Shown: piece by piece, positions 40,154 through 43,078 of the stretch | How positions within the stretch are numbered: the stretch's first letter is position 1 | How the letters are laid out: each line of letters opens with the position of its first letter | DNA from: Oscillospiraceae bacterium | GTDB taxonomy: Bacteria > Bacillota > Clostridia > Oscillospirales > Acutalibacteraceae | DNA: 43,078 bases | Direction of reading: 5' to 3' | Assembly (NCBI GenBank): GCA_031262985.1 | Contig: JAISGQ010000037.1 | Location: 1 to 43,078 of the forward strand | Program-made: the position numbers and the translations under genes | The notes under the pieces: model-generated | Database searches by the model: none | Told to the model about the DNA's origin: nothing | Seen by the model: only the letters and a program-made list of their open reading frames with translations

Positions 40154-40852
40154 TTGGATATATTCCAAATGCTATATCAGAGCGTGGGAGGACTACTCTT
40201 TCTCCTGCTGGGAATCGACAAGTCGGGCTCGTTCCCGAAGTGCCTCGCGCCCGAGGTGGAGGCGGAGTACATAGCGGCAATGGAGAACGGCGACATATCG
40301 GCACGGAACAAACTGGTAGAACACAATCTCCGCCTTGTCGCCTACATGGCGAAGAAGTACTACATGAGCGCGATAGACCCCGACGACTTAGTGCAGATAG
40401 GCTCAATCGGGCTGATGAAGGCTATCGACACCTTCTCCTCCTCGAAGGGGATTAAGCTGTCCTCCTACGCCTCGCGGTGCATAGAGAACGAGATACTCAT
40501 GAGCCTAAGGCTTTGCAAGAAGTCGGCGCAGGACATCTCCATAAGCGAGCCCATCGACTCCGACAATCAGGGGAACGCGCTGACCTTGGTTGACGTAATC
40601 GCGCAGGAGGACACCATTGCGGACGACTTGGATAAACAGGTGCTGGTTTCACTCCTCTACAAATGCCTTGCGAAGATAACGGATGAGCGGGCGAGGTACA
40701 TCATAGCCGAAAGGTACGGTCTGAGCGGGAAGAAGCCGCGTACTCAGAAGGACGTGGCGGATGAGCTGGGAATCTCGCGGTCGTATGTGTCACGAATCGA
40801 GAAAAAGACGCTGAGGGTACTGTGCGAGATGATGGCGGAGGTTGGTTTTTAG
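40154..40852 (+). CDS. sigK: RNA polymerase sporulation sigma factor SigK
   Basis: The 232-residue protein has a short hydrophobic N-terminus (pro-sequence like) followed by sigma-70 region 2 (NKLVEHNLRLVAYMAKKYY, DDLVQIGSIGLMKAIDTF, KLSSYASRCIENEILM) and region 4 with the HTH TQKDVADELGISRSYVSRIE. The order and spacing match mother-cell sigma-K, which directs late coat and cortex genes. The start is TTG with GGAGGT 7 nt upstream; no in-frame ATG precedes region 2 at a better place. The gene is whole, with no skin-like interruption. The LIR with nested MITE ends right at its ribosome site, so any promoter must lie within or before the repeats. Confidence 0.92.
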   Translation: MDIFQMLYQSVGGLLFLLLGIDKSGSFPKCLAPEVEAEYIAAMENGDISARNKLVEHNLRLVAYMAKKYYMSAIDPDDLVQIGSIGLMKAIDTFSSSKGIKLSSYASRCIENEILMSLRLCKKSAQDISISEPIDSDNQGNALTLVDVIAQEDTIADDLDKQVLVSLLYKCLAKITDERARYIIAERYGLSGKKPRTQKDVADELGISRSYVSRIEKKTLRVLCEMMAEVGF

Positions 40853-40978
40853 GGCCTCCGATATTCGTCACTGTTGAAGTATGAAATAGTGAACAGTACG
40901 GGCAATCCCGCAGTTTCCTCCCTATTGGATTTTACGCTACAGTTAGTATTTATTCGTCGTATAAATAAAACCTCCGCC

Positions 40979-41011
40979 TCACTTGACTTTCAAGTGAAGC
41001 TTGTGTATAAT
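40979..41011 (+). promoter_or_regulatory. Promoter and operator of the PadR gene
   Basis: TTGACT (40983-40988), 17-nt spacer, TATAAT (41006-41011). The perfect dyad TCACTTGA-ctt-TCAAGTGA (40979-40997) covers the -35, suiting autorepression. Confidence 0.75.
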
Positions 41012-41048
41012 AGCAATATTACTAATAGTAACACGCGGAGGACGAATG

Positions 41049-41588
41049 ATGGACAATATTATTCTCGGGCTTTTACTTATGTGCAACAGGACAATATATC
41101 AGCTGAGGGAAAGAATAGATAAAGGAATAAATTTGATGTACAGCAACAGTATGGGAAGCATACAGGCGGCTATTAAAAAATTGCTCAACTGCAGATTTAT
41201 CAGATATGAGGAAATTGTTGAGAACGGAAAGTACAAAAAAGTTTATTTTATAACCGAAAGCGGGAGTCATCATTTTTTCGAGTGGATAAACGCGCCTATA
41301 GAAGAACAAAGTCCTAAAAGTCCGGAGTTGGCAAAGGTCTATTTTATGGGGTTTTCCGATAAAAAGAATCGGGAAACCAGCATACGGGAGCATTTGATTT
41401 TTTTGAATGAGAAATATACTGTACTGACGGCAATATGTGAAGAGGCGGAAAACATCGAGGTTGCAGAAGAGAACAAAGATATACTTAACTATCAGTTTAT
41501 CTCCGCACTTTACGGCAAGGAACTGATTAAGTTCAATATCGACTGGTTTGAAAATCTGCTAAGAAAGATGAGGAACGGTGAAATATGA
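41049..41588 (+). CDS. PadR-family transcriptional regulator
   Basis: The 179-residue protein has a PadR winged helix (ILGLLLMCNRTIYQLRERID, SIQAAIKKLLNCRFIRYEEI, KKVYFITESG) and a C-terminal helical dimerisation domain (PELAKVYFMGF, HLIFLNEKYTVLTAICEEAE). PadR proteins usually repress adjacent stress or efflux genes and their own promoter. Two adjacent ATGs; the second has GGAGG at 7 nt. The stop overlaps the hydrolase ATG (ATGA), so the two were co-transcribed. A fragment of a second copy lies at 42425-42535. Confidence 0.88.
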   Translation: MDNIILGLLLMCNRTIYQLRERIDKGINLMYSNSMGSIQAAIKKLLNCRFIRYEEIVENGKYKKVYFITESGSHHFFEWINAPIEEQSPKSPELAKVYFMGFSDKKNRETSIREHLIFLNEKYTVLTAICEEAENIEVAEENKDILNYQFISALYGKELIKFNIDWFENLLRKMRNGEI

Positions 41589-42382
41589 AACAGTACCATT
41601 TAGACGAATCTCCTCTGGTCTATTACATCAGCAGAAAGGAGCAAGCCGAGTGGGTACTCTTTATACACGCCGCTTTTGTAAATCACAATATGTTTCAAAC
41701 ACAGATTGACTACTTTAAAGATAAATACAACATTCTTACTCTTGATATTATCGGTCACGGAAGGTCAACCAAAGCGCGAAAAGGCGACAGTATAGACAAA
41801 ATGTCGGTGTGGATAAGTGAAATCCTGAAAACAGAAAGCATTTAGAAGATACATATTGTAGGCGTTTCATTGGGTGCTGTATTGGCTCAGGATTTTGCCA
41901 ATCGGTATCCGAAAGCCGTGCAATCACTTGCCTGCTTCGGCGGTTATGACATAAATAATTTTGATTTAAAAATGCAGAAGGAAAACAGCGCGTCGCAGAT
42001 GCGTATGATGCTTAAAGCTATATTTTCAATCAAATGGTTTGCGAAATCAAATCAAAAAATATCCGCTTATACTTTGCAAGCTCAAAAAGAGTTTTTCGAG
42101 ATGAATATTCAATTTCCTAAGAAGTCATTTATATATTTGGCTTCTTTGAGCAGCATGGTAAATGCACGGCAAGCAAATCCCAGGAAATACCCTTTGCTGA
42201 TTGGCTGCGGAAGTCACGATATACCGATGGAACGATTCGCTGTAGAAATGTGGAAGAAAAGAGAGCCCAAATGCCACCTGATTATTTTTGAGGAGGCGGG
42301 ACACTGCGTAAATATGGATGTGCCTAAGCAGTTTAATACAGCAATAGCGGTATTTTGGAAAAGTGCGAATGTCGATCATTGA
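41585..42382 (+). pseudogene. Alpha/beta hydrolase gene with in-frame TAG
   Basis: Both halves are in one frame. The first 86 codons (VLFIHAAFVNHNMFQTQIDY, LDIIGHGRST) run to TAG at 41843-41845, and the frame continues at once with KIHIVGVSLGAVLAQDFANR holding the nucleophile elbow, then GCGSHDIP (acid) and EAGHCV (His). Without the stop it would be a 265-residue alpha/beta hydrolase with a complete triad. One base change explains it (for example CAG or AAG to TAG). It is a recent pseudogene, a sequencing error, or read-through. Overlap with PadR suggests it was the regulated target. Confidence 0.85.
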
Positions 42383-42424
42383 AATGAAGAGTTCGACGAC
42401 TTAGAATGGATTTCCCCACACATC

Positions 42425-42535
42425 CGAAGAAGTGCAAAATCTCAAAAGTCCGGAGCTGGCAAAAATCTATTTATGGGTTTTTCAGATAAAAAAGCGAGAA
42501 TTGAGCATACAACAGCATGTAGCGTTTTGAATGAG
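42425..42535 (+). pseudogene. Fragment of a PadR-type gene
   Basis: Plus-strand translation gives NLKSPELAKIYL, close to the SPELAKVYF block of the intact PadR gene, and the DNA string AAAAGTCCGGAG plus CTGGCAAA recurs with small indels, continuing to GTTTTGAATGAG. Frameshifts and stops break it. It overlaps the 3' end of the AraC-type gene on the other strand. Confidence 0.7.
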
Positions 42536-42935
42536 CAATGTCCGATGCTGTTGCCAAACGCTGCCTGATAAATTTTAATAACGTCTTCTTTTCTTGTTCA
42601 GGTATCGCCACCACGTTGCCATATATGGCAACGTATTTCTTGGGAGAGCAACCGTACTCACGGACAAATGCCTTATAAAAGCCTGCATAGGTGTCGAAGC
42701 CGTACTGGGATACCACCTCAATCGCCGTGCGTCCACTTGCGATTTCATACAGTGCGTGCTTAAGCCGCCGATGCAGGATATAGCCTGTGACAGGCAGTCC
42801 AACCACCTCACCAAACACACTGTAAAAATGATACTTGCTGTAACCTGCGATCGCTGCCAACTCGTCAACCGTGATGTCGGTTTTTAGATTTGCCTCGATG
42901 TAATCAATCACCCCTTGGAATGCGTCCGTGTACAT
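42471..42935 (-). pseudogene. Truncated AraC-family regulator
   Basis: The 154-codon frame has two intact AraC helix-turn-helix motifs (TVDELAAIAGYSKYHFYSVF and AIEVVSQYGFDTYAGFYKAF) and the closing GCSPKKY. In relatives with an N-terminal HTH, a GyrI-like effector domain of about 150 residues follows; here only about 45 residues remain. The last 25 or so (from about SDIAHSKRY) are antisense to the PadR fragment, so the tail is not native. ATG with GGGGAGG 5 nt upstream. The DNA-binding part could still be made. Confidence 0.7.
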
Positions 42936-43078
42936 ATGCACCTCCCCTTAATAAACCTGCTGTTTTCCGAATTCGGTGATTACTGTATAGCATAGCGGAA
43001 CGATCAAAACATTTCATGTGTTGGGATGTGTAAATTTCATAGAATTCTCTTGTTTATTGTATAAAATCTGATAAGCTA

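Noticed and set aside
40154-40852. Possible skin-type interruption of sigK
   Set aside because: The reading frame is continuous from the TTG through region 4; the elements lie entirely upstream.
1-43078. tRNA, rRNA, T-box or common riboswitch elements
   Set aside because: No cloverleaf with a GTTCRANNC arm at the right spacing, no rRNA-like stretch and no T-box GGTGG motif was recognised; small RNAs without sequence hallmarks could be missed by eye.

Overview
The window looks like the chromosome of a spore-forming anaerobic Firmicute of the class Clostridia, most likely Oscillospiraceae/Ruminococcaceae. The signs are a pyruvate:ferredoxin oxidoreductase, a clostridial-type sigma-K gene, a stand-alone HPr, strong AGGAGG ribosome sites with some TTG starts, and threonine-rich linkers in a secreted SH3 protein. 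No rRNA, tRNA, CRISPR array, phage or transposase gene was found. Assignments rest on reading motifs by eye; no database search was run.

Layout. 1-5.3 kb: a membrane nucleotide-sugar 4,6-dehydratase, a hybrid sensor kinase and two small membrane proteins. 5.6-7.7 kb: an Rrf2-type regulator followed by metY. The metY leader has a good promoter, an 18-codon peptide, and a hairpin that covers the metY ribosome site and shares bases with the peptide's stop codon. 7.9-16.5 kb: a secreted SH3/M15 wall protein, a MATE exporter, nifJ, an FMN-binding-like protein and an XRE regulator. 16.9-24.2 kb: a 2381-residue cyclic beta-1,2-glucan synthase-like protein with a possible 30-residue membrane peptide behind it. 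24.8-27.4 kb: HPr, then the overlapping genes nth-rimM-trmD. 27.7-34.6 kb: a lipoprotein, a type I toxin-antitoxin-like locus, the operon SLOG-SLATT / RyR / alpha-beta hydrolase, and clpC. 34.7-36.6 kb: an AT-rich two-gene islet, a 40-residue cysteine-rich peptide and a 19-bp-period tandem array. 36.8-43 kb: two flavoproteins, sigK, a PadR regulator, a hydrolase gene broken by TAG, a PadR gene fragment and a truncated AraC gene.

The two most interesting regions lie side by side. The first is a three-gene operon with its own promoter: a SLOG domain fused to a SLATT-like membrane module (a layout predicted to sense nucleotides and act at the membrane in bacterial conflict systems), a lone RyR domain, and a BAAT-type alpha/beta hydrolase. 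Just downstream is a very small hydrophobic peptide gene with a strong promoter, a hairpin-sequestered ribosome site and a shared bidirectional terminator, facing a convergent promoter for a short RNA. This fits a type I toxin-antitoxin pair. It sits between direct repeats made from the 3' end of the hydrolase gene.

The gaps are also rich in repeats. One is a roughly 210-bp element of six successive hairpins (three copies, with paired base changes that keep the stems). Another is a roughly 157-bp long inverted repeat (three clear copies and one decayed). The third is a roughly 105-bp MITE-like element found twice, once nested inside the long inverted repeat just upstream of sigK.
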